A stretch of DNA of 64,000 nt from Corallochytrium limacisporum (lineage: Eukaryota > Opisthokonta). The position numbers and the translations under genes were made by a program. The stretch spans positions 42,534-106,533 of the forward strand of contig PDIP01000032.1 in NCBI GenBank assembly GCA_002811645.1, given 5' to 3'. Of the stretch, positions 34,013 through 43,559 are shown in pieces. A model generated the notes under the pieces. It saw nothing but the letters and a program-made list of their open reading frames with translations, was not told the DNA's origin and ran no database searches. Position 1 is the first letter of the stretch. Every line of letters starts with the position of its first letter.

Positions 34013-34678
34013 ATGGTAAGGGACATTCTTCAGCAACGCCTGCGCGACCATGCCCTGCTGAACCTGAAGTGGACCGACGCTGGTGAAGAGTTCTGGGGAC
34101 CCCTGGAGGCCACGGTCGAAACCGAGGGCAAGACAGTGAAGATTTGGCAGAGACGTCTGCAGGATACCAATGATCTTGTGTGTTTCAAGCTTGTCAGGGA
34201 GGAGCCTGCCATGCGCAGTGCAAAGGAATTGGCCATGGCATACGCTGCTATGACCGACGACGACTTTCTGGACTTCGATTACGAAGTTGCCAAGCGCGAA
34301 ACCGTGCACGACGTGAGCGAAGGTGATGATAATTTGCGTGTGTTTTATATGGCATCCAACCTGCCTTGGCCTCTGAGCAACCGCGACATGGTGGTTGGAC
34401 ATGGACTATTTCACGACCTTGTAGACGGGGTAGTAGTGATCAGTGAACATTCTGTGGATGACCTAGCGGAAGAAGAGCGTCCGGAAGGACACAATGGACA
34501 TGTTCGATGTCATGTGGCCACCAGTAGTTGGATATTCAAGGATCTGCCGACCGGTGGTTGCCAGATCATACGGTACATGAGCTTCGCACCAAACGGATAC
34601 ATTCCCAATCGCCTCGCGAGCAGCAAACTAGCCGGTACTCGCAACAAATGGTGTAAGCAAATGGCTGTCATGACTTAA
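34013..34678 (+). CDS. START lipid-binding domain protein
   Basis: Predicted 221-residue protein consisting almost entirely of one START domain (StAR-related lipid transfer). Visible features are WTDAGEEFWGPL, the VKIWQRRL strand, the NLPWPLSNRDMV segment that is the best family marker, and the closing SSWIFKDLPTG and MSFAPNGYIPN strands ahead of the C-terminal helix. Such single-domain proteins bind sterols or phospholipids and move them between membranes; the ligand is unknown. I use the first ATG at 34013, because the earlier open codons begin with TTG. The protein may be missing a short N-terminal helix if a 5' exon exists. Convergent with the PrpF-like gene, 69 bp between stops. Confidence 0.82.
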   Translation: MVRDILQQRLRDHALLNLKWTDAGEEFWGPLEATVETEGKTVKIWQRRLQDTNDLVCFKLVREEPAMRSAKELAMAYAAMTDDDFLDFDYEVAKRETVHDVSEGDDNLRVFYMASNLPWPLSNRDMVVGHGLFHDLVDGVVVISEHSVDDLAEEERPEGHNGHVRCHVATSSWIFKDLPTGGCQIIRYMSFAPNGYIPNRLASSKLAGTRNKWCKQMAVMT

Positions 34679-34719
34679 GTCAAACTTATGCACATCACAT
34701 AAAGAAACAATTCTAGAGA

Positions 34720-34741
34720 TATATATACATATGTATATATA
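34720..34741. terminator. 22-bp perfect AT-rich palindrome between converging genes
   Basis: The central CATATG is flanked symmetrically by alternating TA, giving a 22-bp perfect palindrome. It lies in the 69-bp space between the START stop and the PrpF stop. A shared polyadenylation/cleavage element acting for both strands is a natural guess; simple chance in AT-rich alternating DNA is the alternative. Confidence 0.4.
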
Positions 34742-34747
34742 AGTAAT

Positions 34748-36169
34748 CTATGTATCACTTCGTGGCATGGGCGGGATTAAAACTTTACCCTCCATAATGA
34801 TGCGCGCAGTCCTCCGGATCTCTGTCCATTCGCAGACTCCGTCCGATTTTCGTACACAAGCGCGGCTGTCTGCCACGCCTGCTGGATGGCCAGCACGGAT
34901 GCTGCCAATGACACATGCTTCACCATCAGAGACAGCAGTCTCTGTCTGACTTGACTTAGTTGCAGCTTCCGCCTTGACGTCGTGAGGCACAGTACCCGGG
35001 ATGGCACAGGAAGCGGACAGAGCCATCAGAGACGTACCCATGATCGATGCATGAAAGTTCTCGACACTGACAGGGCGAACAGTTAAATCCTGGCTATCTT
35101 TCGTTACGAGATCCCCAGCAGAAGACTTGTATTCTCGAGGTCGACCGACGAGCACAATCTTCGGCTGGGCACTGCCCCGGGCATCCTCCGGTCTCGCCAC
35201 CAGGCCGAGTTTCACTGCTGCAGCTGCTCGCAAAGTCTCCGTGGCTTCAAACAGGTCTGGGTGGTTGTCTAACTCTTTGTTGGTCTTCCCGAGGAATTCA
35301 TCGTCATAACCACGGGACGAGGGATCGACCTCCTTGACGCCCTCTCCGTCAGGACCAACATCCGAAGCCCTCACAAATACCGTGGGGATACCAACATCAA
35401 TTATTGAACAAGGAATTTTAGAGGGTCCTAGTTCGTCCACTTCATTACCCGTCGGGAGTGAGCTGCCACCCTGCGGATGACCCTTGGGCAGCCCCAGGGT
35501 GCCACCCGGATCCAAGAATCGGAGTAGAATGGGTGCTGCTGATCCGGGTACTCCCGCAATCACTTCACTTCCTGTGGCTGGCACGCGAAAGGGGAATCGA
35601 TACTCTGGTGCTTGCTCTAATTGCTCTTCTTCTAAAACTGCTTCCACTGGGACAATGGCCTCAAGAAGCTTCTTGCTGTTGGTGGCAAGAATTTTGAATT
35701 TGGCGAGTTTTTGCTTCTCGTCAATGCATTCCCTGGGCACCAACCCGCGGTTGAATGCCAGCATTGCTGCGGCTGCTGAAATGTTTCCACAGCTCGCTGA
35801 CCAGTCAATTGCGGCCTCACGCACAGCAACTTGTCCAAAGTTGTAGGTGACGTGGTGTGCTTGGCCCTGTTCGGTCTTTCCAAGGATAGCCACCTTTGAC
35901 AAGGACGAGATGCCACCGCCAAGTCCGTCTATCTGACGGCCATATGGATCCGGCGAACCCATTGCAACTAAAACGGCCGCGTCGATTTCTACAGGATTCA
36001 TCTTTGCTAAATCTTCTTCCATGAGCAATAATCCGCGTGATGTACCTCCACGCGCAAATACGGCGCGGAGGGCCCTGTTCATATTGTCCGAGCGCTGAAT
36101 TCCTTGGCCTGGCATCCACAAAAGTTCTCTTTGGGCCAGAAAAAGTTCAAGAATGCGTGCCTTGTTCAT
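34748..36169 (-). CDS. PrpF-like isomerase (DUF453 family)
   Basis: Predicted 473-residue protein of the PrpF/DUF453 family, whose characterised bacterial members act on aconitate in the 2-methylcitrate pathway of propionate breakdown. Conserved pieces include RAVFARGGTSRGLL near residue 33, SPDPYGRQIDGLGGGISSLSKVAIL, the DWSASCGNISAA segment containing the conserved Cys, and near the end HPAGV and the strand ARIIMEGKVLIP. PrpF is widespread in bacteria and some fungi, so bacterial transfer is possible. It is longer than bacterial PrpF (about 390-400). Either Met1 or the Met before NRALRAVF could start translation. I cannot tell its substrate; methylcitrate genes are not in the window. Confidence 0.85.
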   Translation of the reverse strand: MNKARILELFLAQRELLWMPGQGIQRSDNMNRALRAVFARGGTSRGLLLMEEDLAKMNPVEIDAAVLVAMGSPDPYGRQIDGLGGGISSLSKVAILGKTEQGQAHHVTYNFGQVAVREAAIDWSASCGNISAAAAMLAFNRGLVPRECIDEKQKLAKFKILATNSKKLLEAIVPVEAVLEEEQLEQAPEYRFPFRVPATGSEVIAGVPGSAAPILLRFLDPGGTLGLPKGHPQGGSSLPTGNEVDELGPSKIPCSIIDVGIPTVFVRASDVGPDGEGVKEVDPSSRGYDDEFLGKTNKELDNHPDLFEATETLRAAAAVKLGLVARPEDARGSAQPKIVLVGRPREYKSSAGDLVTKDSQDLTVRPVSVENFHASIMGTSLMALSASCAIPGTVPHDVKAEAATKSSQTETAVSDGEACVIGSIRAGHPAGVADSRACVRKSDGVCEWTEIRRTARIIMEGKVLIPPMPRSDT

Positions 36170-36560
36170 AGGATACCAATGGTTTAACTTGATGAATACC
36201 TTGCAGTGTGTACGATAACCAGAATGTTGATCACCATTGACATGAACAAATCTGGCCTCCTCTAGCCATCAGCCAAACGTGAGGTGAGCCGCGAGACCCG
36301 CACAACAGGGAGCCCTCCCGTCCCCTCCCCCCTTTGCTGACTGTACGGTCTAGCAGTGGGTTTGCCTGGCTGCAGAAAAATTTCCCTTTCATTAGAACCC
36401 CCGGCCATTTTGATCACACCGGGCCCGCCTTGGGGTTGGGCAGTTTTGAAAATTCTACCTACAATGACCGTAACATAAACCATATATCTGGATATATTCA
36501 ACAGTATGTTAAGTATTGTATTCAAAAAGAAAAAGAAAAAGAAGCAGAGGTTTTGGGACC
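36170..36560. other. spacer between PrpF-like and Mondo-like genes
   Basis: A 391-bp stretch between two minus-strand genes, holding the PrpF promoter and the 3' UTR of the Mondo-like gene. An AAAAAG-rich tract lies at about 36523-36543. No gene. Confidence 0.6.
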
Positions 36561-39500
36561 TCACGAGTCCTTCAGAAGTTCGGAGAGTAGTCCGTTCGGA
36601 TCCTGAAAGTTGGACATCGCATCCGCGTACGCGGAGCGAATGTCCGCTGGAGAGGCTCGGGTGCTGCCATTATTGTTAGGCTGCGGTATACCGAAGGGGG
36701 CCATCGATGCGGCACCACGACCAGGTATGCCACCGGCTGCTCCGTTCCTGTTGAGTGTTGCTCCCGCTCCTGTGGATCCGAAAAGAATGTTGGCTCCGGA
36801 ATTGGCAACCGCTCCATTGTGACCCGGGCGAATTTGGCCAAAGACTTCACCGACGCCTGGTTGCCTGTCCTCGGAAGCAGCCATCGCCTTCGACAATTCG
36901 TCGTCGAGGGCGCTTGCTGAGGAAGAAGTGATGCCATTGTCTTCCACGTCCATAACGGTCACTGCAGCATGAGCTGGCGTGCTCGACAGAGCAGGGGACC
37001 CCGACAAGGCGCTTCCGCTGAAACCAGGACTCACAACAGATTCCGGTGAGGCAAACGAAGTGAACCCAATCGGTGAAGCGGCTGATTGGCTCATGGCCCG
37101 TTGCTGCTGTTGAGAGTTTGGATCCGACTTGCCAGACCCACGGCTGAGACTGTTCTGCAGATTCAGCATGGCCCGCATTACAATCTGGTGTTTCTTCATT
37201 GGCTGGCAAACATCTTGAATCCAAGATTCAACCCGCTGCACGGAGGAGTATTCCTGGCGAGCGCTGTACTCTTCAAAGATGTCAAAGACAGGATCCAGCA
37301 GGGCACAAAATGTGAAGAATTTGATGTTTTGGGCACTGTTCTGTTGCAGATATTCCTTGTACATTTCACGTACGCTCATGCCTTCGTTGGTAATGCCCAG
37401 CTGTGCTTTAGTCGGCATGCGCATCTGATTGTGGTAAATCTGAATTCGCAGGGCGTAAATCTCTGCGCTAATCTTGCCCTTTTCGCTCTGCAGGTAGTCC
37501 TTCGTCTTTGTCAGATTCTTCACATGATCTATGGCCTTCTGTAGAATTGCTGCCTTGGAAATGCGCTGATTCGGTAGCACAGACTGACAGTCCGGAATGA
37601 GGGCCTGCAGCTCAGGGAAACCAGCCTTTTCGCGGATGCTCGCCCGGCGCTGTTTGCTTTCCCAGCCCTGGGCTGAAGATGGAATGGCAGGATTCTTGGC
37701 ATCTTCCGCGTTCAGGCTACCCGTACTTGCCCGAGTGGTTCCATCTCGATTGATAGGAGTACCATCCGGTCCGAGATGATCACGGGCCTTTCCAACGCTG
37801 GTCAATCCAGGTAGACCCGCAAACGGCACACTCTTCTGCTTCTGCACAAGGAAATCAATCTGAGCTTGGTACAGCTGAACGAGGTCTTTCCCTCTGTTAG
37901 CTTGAGCCTTCTGGATCATTTCTGCTTCATTTTCCATACCTACTGGATCTGGGCTGACCGTATTCGACATGCCTGGCATCATGCCTACGGTCATATTAGG
38001 ATATCCACTCATATAGGGCATGGTTCCCCTAGGTGCCACATTCGGCCTGAGCATTGCAGAGCTTCCAGGTTTTGCTGCTAATGGCTTTGCTGCAAGAGTC
38101 TTTCCCGTCTTTTTCTGTGATCCTGAGGAAGATGCTGCCGGGCGGATGTTGCCGGTTGCTGCCCCAGGCATTGGAGGCATCCCAGGCATCGGAGGCATCC
38201 CAGGCATCGGAGGCATTCCCGGCATAGCACCCGCTGCCATAGCGCCCATCATCATGGCCCACGCCTGAGGTGCCATTGCTGGCATTGCTGGCATGGCACC
38301 TCCAGCACTAGCGGCTTGAGTCATTTGCTGCATCTGTTGGAAGAACATCTTCTGCGCCTCGGGCGTCATCATATTGGGCGGGAAACCAGGCATTGGCATC
38401 ATTGGGGTTGGAGCTGATGTAGCCCCAGGCGGCACCGCCGGCTTCTTGGCTTCAGTACGACCTTTCTTTGCAGGCTGTTGCATGCCAATCTGTGGCGATG
38501 AGGTCGCCCCTCCCAGATCCGATGTCGATAACCCGAAGGGATTGGGTACAGCCGGAGGGTTCATACCGAGACGTTCAGAGTTTTGCTTCTTTGGCATGGC
38601 TGGCCTTTCCGGTGCAATTCCCCGGCTCATCGGCCTGATACGCTCGGATTGCTGCTTCGGGGGCATTGCCGGGCGCTGTGGCACGAACGACTCTCTGCCA
38701 TTGGGCACTGTGGCAGAAGCAGCGGGTGCAGTTGCCCTCATTCCTGAATCACCGCCGAGCAGGTCATTGATTTGCACGACATCCATGCCAGAAAAGCCTA
38801 CATTCTTGTGGGGTTGTGCATTTTTTGCCTTTGGCTTGCGATTATGTCTCGCTTGAGGCTGACCAAATGTGCCCCATTCGAGACTTCCATGCTGTTGGGC
38901 CTGTTGCAAAGACTTCAATTTTTCTTGTTCTTGTTGTCGACGTTGCTGCTGCAGTTGTTGAGCCTGCAGCTGCTTGCGTTCTCGTTCCTTTGCACTGTAT
39001 ACTCCATCAGGAGCCCGGAAAGGCATTGTGTTGAAGTTTCCGGTGTCGGGTTCTCTCGAAGAGAACAGAGTATCGGCAATATGGTCCAACATTTCCAGCT
39101 GCACCTCCTGCTCATTATTGGTCAAATGCCACTCCAAGAGATCTCCATGGGTTGCACCAAAGTCAGAGGTAAGCATTCTCTCCAATTCAGCACCGTCTAA
39201 GAGCATCTGGTCCAGGTCGAAATCGTCTTGTCCCGCAAGACCAACCATTCCTTGCGCTTGCCCAAGGTTGCCGCTCTCCTGGCCCACGCCAGCCATACCA
39301 TCTTGCTGGTGAGCTAGCATACGCTCCCGTGCTTCCTGGGCCCGCTTGACCTTAGCAGCATTCCAGTGTCGCCAAAGTTTGTATTCAATGCTGACTGCCT
39401 CAGCGCGTCGCTTCCAGTACTCTGCATGGTCCCTTGTAGACTGTGTTTGCGTCGAGCTTGCCCGAGGATCCTTCTCCACAGCGTCTACATCAACGTCAAA

Positions 39501-39821
39501 GCTGAAGAATGGGATGCGCATGCCAAACATGTAATGCATATGCCAGCACCGCCAAATGGCATTATCAAGCCGCTTCCGTTCCGTAACATCGATCTTGTGG
39601 TGCTTGCCACGCGCAAACTTTTTCCAAGAAATCTGCACGCGACTCTTGCTAAGATATTCCAAGGTCAAAAGCTGAAACAACTGTGCAAAATTCTCTTCCT
39701 CTGTGGTTGTGAACATGACCTGCACCTTGCGCTTATGCGATCCTTGTGAGGACGCCCGCCGCAAAGGAGCCTTCATCTGAGGCTCGTCCACCTCACCGAG
39801 GTCATACCCGTTGTACGGCAT
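36561..39821 (-). CDS. Mondo/ChREBP-like bHLH transcription factor
   Basis: Predicted 1086-residue factor with the ordered architecture of animal Mondo proteins (MondoA/MLXIP, ChREBP/MLXIPL). Near the N terminus are ISWKKF (64-69), RLDNAIWRCWHMHY (84-97) and YWKRR followed by EYKLWRHW (135-152), matching the Mondo conserved regions that animal proteins use for glucose response. A long low-complexity middle holds a Met/Pro/Gly repeat. A basic helix-loop-helix with leucine-rich extension begins about residue 720. A C-terminal domain near 833-895 (IKFFTFCALLDPVFDIF) matches the Mondo/Mlx dimerisation and cytoplasmic-localisation region. The glutamate that reads the E-box appears absent from the basic region. 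Family placement is by eye; partner Mlx is not in the window. Confidence 0.8.
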   Translation of the reverse strand: MPYNGYDLGEVDEPQMKAPLRRASSQGSHKRKVQVMFTTTEEENFAQLFQLLTLEYLSKSRVQISWKKFARGKHHKIDVTERKRLDNAIWRCWHMHYMFGMRIPFFSFDVDVDAVEKDPRASSTQTQSTRDHAEYWKRRAEAVSIEYKLWRHWNAAKVKRAQEARERMLAHQQDGMAGVGQESGNLGQAQGMVGLAGQDDFDLDQMLLDGAELERMLTSDFGATHGDLLEWHLTNNEQEVQLEMLDHIADTLFSSREPDTGNFNTMPFRAPDGVYSAKERERKQLQAQQLQQQRRQQEQEKLKSLQQAQQHGSLEWGTFGQPQARHNRKPKAKNAQPHKNVGFSGMDVVQINDLLGGDSGMRATAPAASATVPNGRESFVPQRPAMPPKQQSERIRPMSRGIAPERPAMPKKQNSERLGMNPPAVPNPFGLSTSDLGGATSSPQIGMQQPAKKGRTEAKKPAVPPGATSAPTPMMPMPGFPPNMMTPEAQKMFFQQMQQMTQAASAGGAMPAMPAMAPQAWAMMMGAMAAGAMPGMPPMPGMPPMPGMPPMPGAATGNIRPAASSSGSQKKTGKTLAAKPLAAKPGSSAMLRPNVAPRGTMPYMSGYPNMTVGMMPGMSNTVSPDPVGMENEAEMIQKAQANRGKDLVQLYQAQIDFLVQKQKSVPFAGLPGLTSVGKARDHLGPDGTPINRDGTTRASTGSLNAEDAKNPAIPSSAQGWESKQRRASIREKAGFPELQALIPDCQSVLPNQRISKAAILQKAIDHVKNLTKTKDYLQSEKGKISAEIYALRIQIYHNQMRMPTKAQLGITNEGMSVREMYKEYLQQNSAQNIKFFTFCALLDPVFDIFEEYSARQEYSSVQRVESWIQDVCQPMKKHQIVMRAMLNLQNSLSRGSGKSDPNSQQQQRAMSQSAASPIGFTSFASPESVVSPGFSGSALSGSPALSSTPAHAAVTVMDVEDNGITSSSASALDDELSKAMAASEDRQPGVGEVFGQIRPGHNGAVANSGANILFGSTGAGATLNRNGAAGGIPGRGAASMAPFGIPQPNNNGSTRASPADIRSAYADAMSNFQDPNGLLSELLKDS
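38163..38225 (-). repeat. 18-bp tandem repeat encoding Met-Pro-Gly-Met-Pro-Pro
   Basis: About 3.5 copies of an 18-bp unit, nearly identical at the nucleotide level, within the Mondo-like gene. Low divergence suggests recent slippage. Confidence 0.9.
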
Positions 39822-40233
39822 GTTCTCGATCTTCTTATGTATAACTGTGTAGAACTATTCTACATTCGCATGTTCAGACGTACTCTACCCCAATTGTCAA
39901 CTGTCTACATTATTTGAGACATTCCTGTCACAAATTTCGAAGCTGTGCTTTCAGATAGATAGATAGATCCCTGTCTGTTCTTTAACCATATAACTACTTC
40001 TTGTTATTCCTGTTCAACCATGATTGATTTCAAAGATTCCGAAATAGCTTCCATAAGGTTTCAGACTCCCGGATCCACGTTTACACAGGACGTATTGTCG
40101 CCACCATCCACAAATTCTGCAAGCGTTGCTACCAAACCCAACTTTCTTTGGGAAGTATTGCCACCAGCCACCTCACCAATGTGGTACCCGCCACAGCCAA
40201 CCCACAGCAGCTACCAGACCGACCATTTCCATT

Positions 40234-40510
40234 CTCCCCCCTTCCGGGGGTTACGCNNNNNNNNNNNNNNNNNNNNNNNNNNNNNNNNNNNNNNNNNNNN
40301 NNNNNNNNNNNNNNNNNNNNNNNNNNNNNNNNNNNNNNNNNNNNNNNNNNNNNNNNNNNNNNNNNNNNNNNNNNNNNNNNNNNNNNNNNNNNNNNNNNNN
40401 NNNNNNNNNNNNNNNNNNNNNNNNNNNNNNNNNNNNNNNNNNNNNNNNNNNNNNNNNNNNNCCCAACCCCTCCCTCTCTCCCCCAAACTCCCCCCTTCCG
40501 GGGGTTACGC
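40234..40510. repeat. direct repeats flanking the gap
   Basis: A 23-bp sequence beginning CTCCCCCCTTCC and ending GGTTACGC occurs exactly at 40234-40256 and 40488-40510. The first copy abuts the Ns directly. C-run followed by G-run makes each unit self-complementary. Confidence 0.9.
40257..40461. other. assembly gap (205 Ns)
   Basis: Unresolved bases. The sequence on either side is the same 23-bp C/G-run unit, so the gap probably sits inside a tandem repeat. Confidence 0.99.
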
Positions 40511-41891
40511 TTCCGCTTGCCACTTTGTTTCCCCTCCTCGCGGACTACGGTACTTTCTCTATTGATCAAGAATCAGAAGTCCCACCCGCCCAACCTTGGG
40601 AAAAACCCACAGCCTTTCTTTGGATTGTCGCGCAAACACTCAAGCGGTGCAGGGAGAAGAAAGGGGAGGGGGGCTTACGGGCAACCGGGTGCTCTCTGCA
40701 CCGGCAGGTGAGTACTGCAGTACGGGTGTACAGTTAATGTATTGCCCAATTCATTACTATTGGGAGGCGTGTTTTTTTCCTCTTTTTTTTTTTTTTTTTT
40801 GCACAGGGGCCCTTCTGGGCTCCAGACTGCGTAAACCAGCCGACCCGTGGCTTACGTCTACCGCCCTCACGCACTTTGACTACTGCCACCTTCCAAAACG
40901 GAGGTGAATTCCTGTGTGTGAACGATGACGGAAGCAAACTTGCGCTGAGGAAGTAGCTTGAAGGATTGGGAGGGGGATAGGGCAAGTGTAGGGGAGGATG
41001 AGTAAGAAAACTAACACCACTTTCCTTGTCCAAGTACAGCCAAACAGCGGCGTCGTATCACACTCTGCGCCCCATTGCCAGGAATTAGGACCTTCGAATA
41101 TATTTTTAATACGGCCAGTGGACGTGGATGACCGTTGATGCCTGGTGCGTAACCGTACTCAAAGTACTGTGACTGACGAGCTACCAATGGAATGTATCAT
41201 GAACATTTAGGGGACTAGATTGGTCCCTGGTACAACGTTCTGCGCATGTTTTTGCATGGTGGCCCCAGATGGCCTTACAGAGCATAGAGACATAGATCCG
41301 GGACTGGCTGCAACACTTCGTCGGCACCACTGCGAACCCGCCTGAACCACAAGGAAAGAGTTGAAGATCTGTTGCTGCTGCGCGCTTTAACCCACCTGCA
41401 CCTTTGCTGGAATACCCATTTGTCGCACTCTCGAACGATACTTAGGAACTCCTCATGGATTGGCCATTGGTTTCTAATCGATTGATGAAACCCTGCACAG
41501 TGAATCGATGATGGCTGCAAAAGGAATGGTCGTTAATTTCCCCCCACCCGCACAGCAGGACCGGGGACCTGTGAATATAGTGGAAACGCGGAAAGAAAAT
41601 GGTCGAAATCAGAATGCTCCGGATGTCATCCATAGTTAGGGGCCTATTTTAGACTGGCTGCGATCCCATCTGCGCGGAGGGTGCGTGTTCGTGTGGGAGG
41701 ACTGGGACAGAAACACGGCAGAGTCGATATGGTTCGGATATAGATGTAATCACCGTAGTCTATTTCAGGGACTAACGGCTCAGGTTTGTGTAATTGTTTG
41801 CAGCATAGAAATTAAACCCTCTGAGTTTCTACATACTATGTGCGCACGTAGATCACGGACGATAATGTGACGTTTGCATGCCCTTAATACA

Positions 41892-43454
41892 ATGACTGAG
41901 CTGCGCGGACCAAGCGCGTTCTTTGACAACGCGGAGCGGGCTATTGAACAAAAGGCTGATGTCAGCCTCAGTGAAACATACCGTCCGGTAGATCAGGACG
42001 AAGCGGACGATTTTTTTGAGAGCAGTTTCGTTGTTGAGAGTCTGCTCACTTTCGCAAGACAGAATGTCCCCCATGCCGGGGATCCCAGTTCGGCACCCAA
42101 TGTACAGGTTGCACTCCAGTTTAGCGACGACCTGCTGGCAGGTTCGGACATGGCTGTGCGTGGACTCAAGAAAAAGCTGGAAGCCAGCAAGGACGAGTAT
42201 GTCTTCAATCTGTTTGTGTTAGCGGATACGTCCTACAGTCCATGCTGTGTTGACGAAGTGGCTGCTGAGCACTACAATGCGCATGTAGTCGTGCACTATG
42301 GTAGGTCATGCCTATCACAACCGTCCAAGACACATACGATCTTTGCATTCACTAGACCCAAATTCGACATTGACGCATTGATCAGCAATACCGTAAGTGC
42401 GATCAGGGGTTTGGACGAGGAGCTTCAGTCAGGGGTACTGATCTGTGACACGAGGTACCAGTTTGCATGCGATGAATTCTTGTCGAAGTTGTTGAGGGAG
42501 CTAGAAGGGTCATCGCGAAAGATATTTGGCAGCGACTTAGTTGTACCGGAAGGGCCGTTAAGCCTTACCAGTAGCCAAAAAGATGAAAGCTCAGAATCTG
42601 TGGTCATGAATAGGCGAGTCCTCGCAGTTCCAGAAGGATTCGATCCGGCCAAGGCTTTCATTGTCTTCATGGGACCTCAAAGTGCCACAAGCGAGAACAT
42701 CATGATGACTATGAGCAAGTCAAAATTCCTCCTGGCCAATCCAAGGGACTGCACGTGTGAGCTGGACAGGGCTGCAGGTAGATTGCTCATGAAACGCTAC
42801 TACATGGTGCAGCGGGCAAGGGAAGCTCACTTGGTCGGTGTGCTCGTTGGTACTCTTTCGGCAGCCCGTTATAAGGATGCCCTCCAGTATGTCAAGCAAG
42901 AGGTAAAATCTACTGGCCGCAAATGCTACACTTTCGTCGTAGGCAAGCTGAATATTGCAAAGCTTGCTAATTTTGCGGAGATCGATATCTTTGTTGTTGT
43001 GGCCTGCCCGGAGAGTACTTTGATGGACTCCCAGGATTTCTTCAAACCAATTGTCACCCCATTCGAAATGCACATGGCATGCAATCCTAAACTGGAATGG
43101 ACCGGTGACTACGAGACGGACTACCTCCATTTAATCGAAGGGTGGCAGAATGCGTTGGCCAACGCTGACGAGCGCGCTCAGGATCTTCCCGAGTACAGTT
43201 TCATCACCGGCAAGTTGGTTCCCGCAAAGATGGACCTTGACACCGCCTCGGAGGATGCGCAGAACCTGGCCGTGATGCGAGGTCAGGATGCTCTAATTGC
43301 GGCCAGTCTCCAACAGAGCGGCGCCGCAGCACGCCTACAGGAACGCGAGTATCAGGGACTTGATCCCCGGTTCGGAGAGACCGAGGTTCAGGAGACGATC
43401 AAACAAGGTCGCATTGGAATTGCGAAGGGCTATACCCACGAGACTGAGGATTAG
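41892..43454 (+). CDS. DPH2: diphthamide biosynthesis protein 2 (DPH2)
   Basis: Predicted 520-residue DPH2, which with DPH1 forms the heterodimer that starts diphthamide synthesis on elongation factor 2 (transfer of the aminocarboxypropyl group from S-adenosylmethionine). The DPH1/DPH2 signature is present: TSYSPCCVDEVAAEH with C118/C119, then VVHYGRSCLS with C140, followed by repeated alpha/beta folds with FTRPKFD and VVACPES. Phe-Ser in SPCCVDEV and the shape LLAGSDMAVRGLKKKL favour DPH2 over DPH1. Length matches yeast DPH2 (534). I use the ATG encoding MTELRG; six earlier codons start from TTG. AATAAA at 43548 lies 93 bp past the stop, just before the SRPRB stop on the other strand. Confidence 0.93.
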   Translation: MTELRGPSAFFDNAERAIEQKADVSLSETYRPVDQDEADDFFESSFVVESLLTFARQNVPHAGDPSSAPNVQVALQFSDDLLAGSDMAVRGLKKKLEASKDEYVFNLFVLADTSYSPCCVDEVAAEHYNAHVVVHYGRSCLSQPSKTHTIFAFTRPKFDIDALISNTVSAIRGLDEELQSGVLICDTRYQFACDEFLSKLLRELEGSSRKIFGSDLVVPEGPLSLTSSQKDESSESVVMNRRVLAVPEGFDPAKAFIVFMGPQSATSENIMMTMSKSKFLLANPRDCTCELDRAAGRLLMKRYYMVQRAREAHLVGVLVGTLSAARYKDALQYVKQEVKSTGRKCYTFVVGKLNIAKLANFAEIDIFVVVACPESTLMDSQDFFKPIVTPFEMHMACNPKLEWTGDYETDYLHLIEGWQNALANADERAQDLPEYSFITGKLVPAKMDLDTASEDAQNLAVMRGQDALIAASLQQSGAAARLQEREYQGLDPRFGETEVQETIKQGRIGIAKGYTHETED

Positions 43455-43547
43455 TACAGATCATAAGAACTCTTTAAAGAACGAAACATGGTACTACTAC
43501 TTGACATTTATAAAACTTTCATGAATGAGAATATGTACATAGTATGC

Positions 43548-43553
43548 AATAAA
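43548..43553 (+). terminator. AATAAA polyadenylation signal of DPH2
   Basis: Canonical hexamer 93 bp after the DPH2 stop and 6 bp short of the SRPRB stop. Cleavage a little downstream would place the DPH2 transcript end inside the SRPRB coding sequence. Confidence 0.6.
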
Positions 43554-43559
43554 AGCAGG

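Larger units (their letters stand above)
39822..41891. other. divergent spacer with assembly gap
   Basis: A 2.1-kb region between the Mondo-like (minus) and DPH2 (plus) genes. It contains a short GATA/AGAT run (39954-39968), the gap, C- and T-homopolymers (T-run near 40783-40800) and no credible gene. Open frames reported across the Ns are artefacts. Confidence 0.55.

Noticed and set aside
40020-40737. Several open frames crossing the Ns
   Set aside because: They exist only because the Ns are read as unknown residues.
3780-42000. TGACGT-type sites near starts of RING, Alba, DPH2 and DUF218
   Set aside because: About two hits are expected by chance in the inspected upstream DNA, so four is weak; spacing and orientation are not shared.
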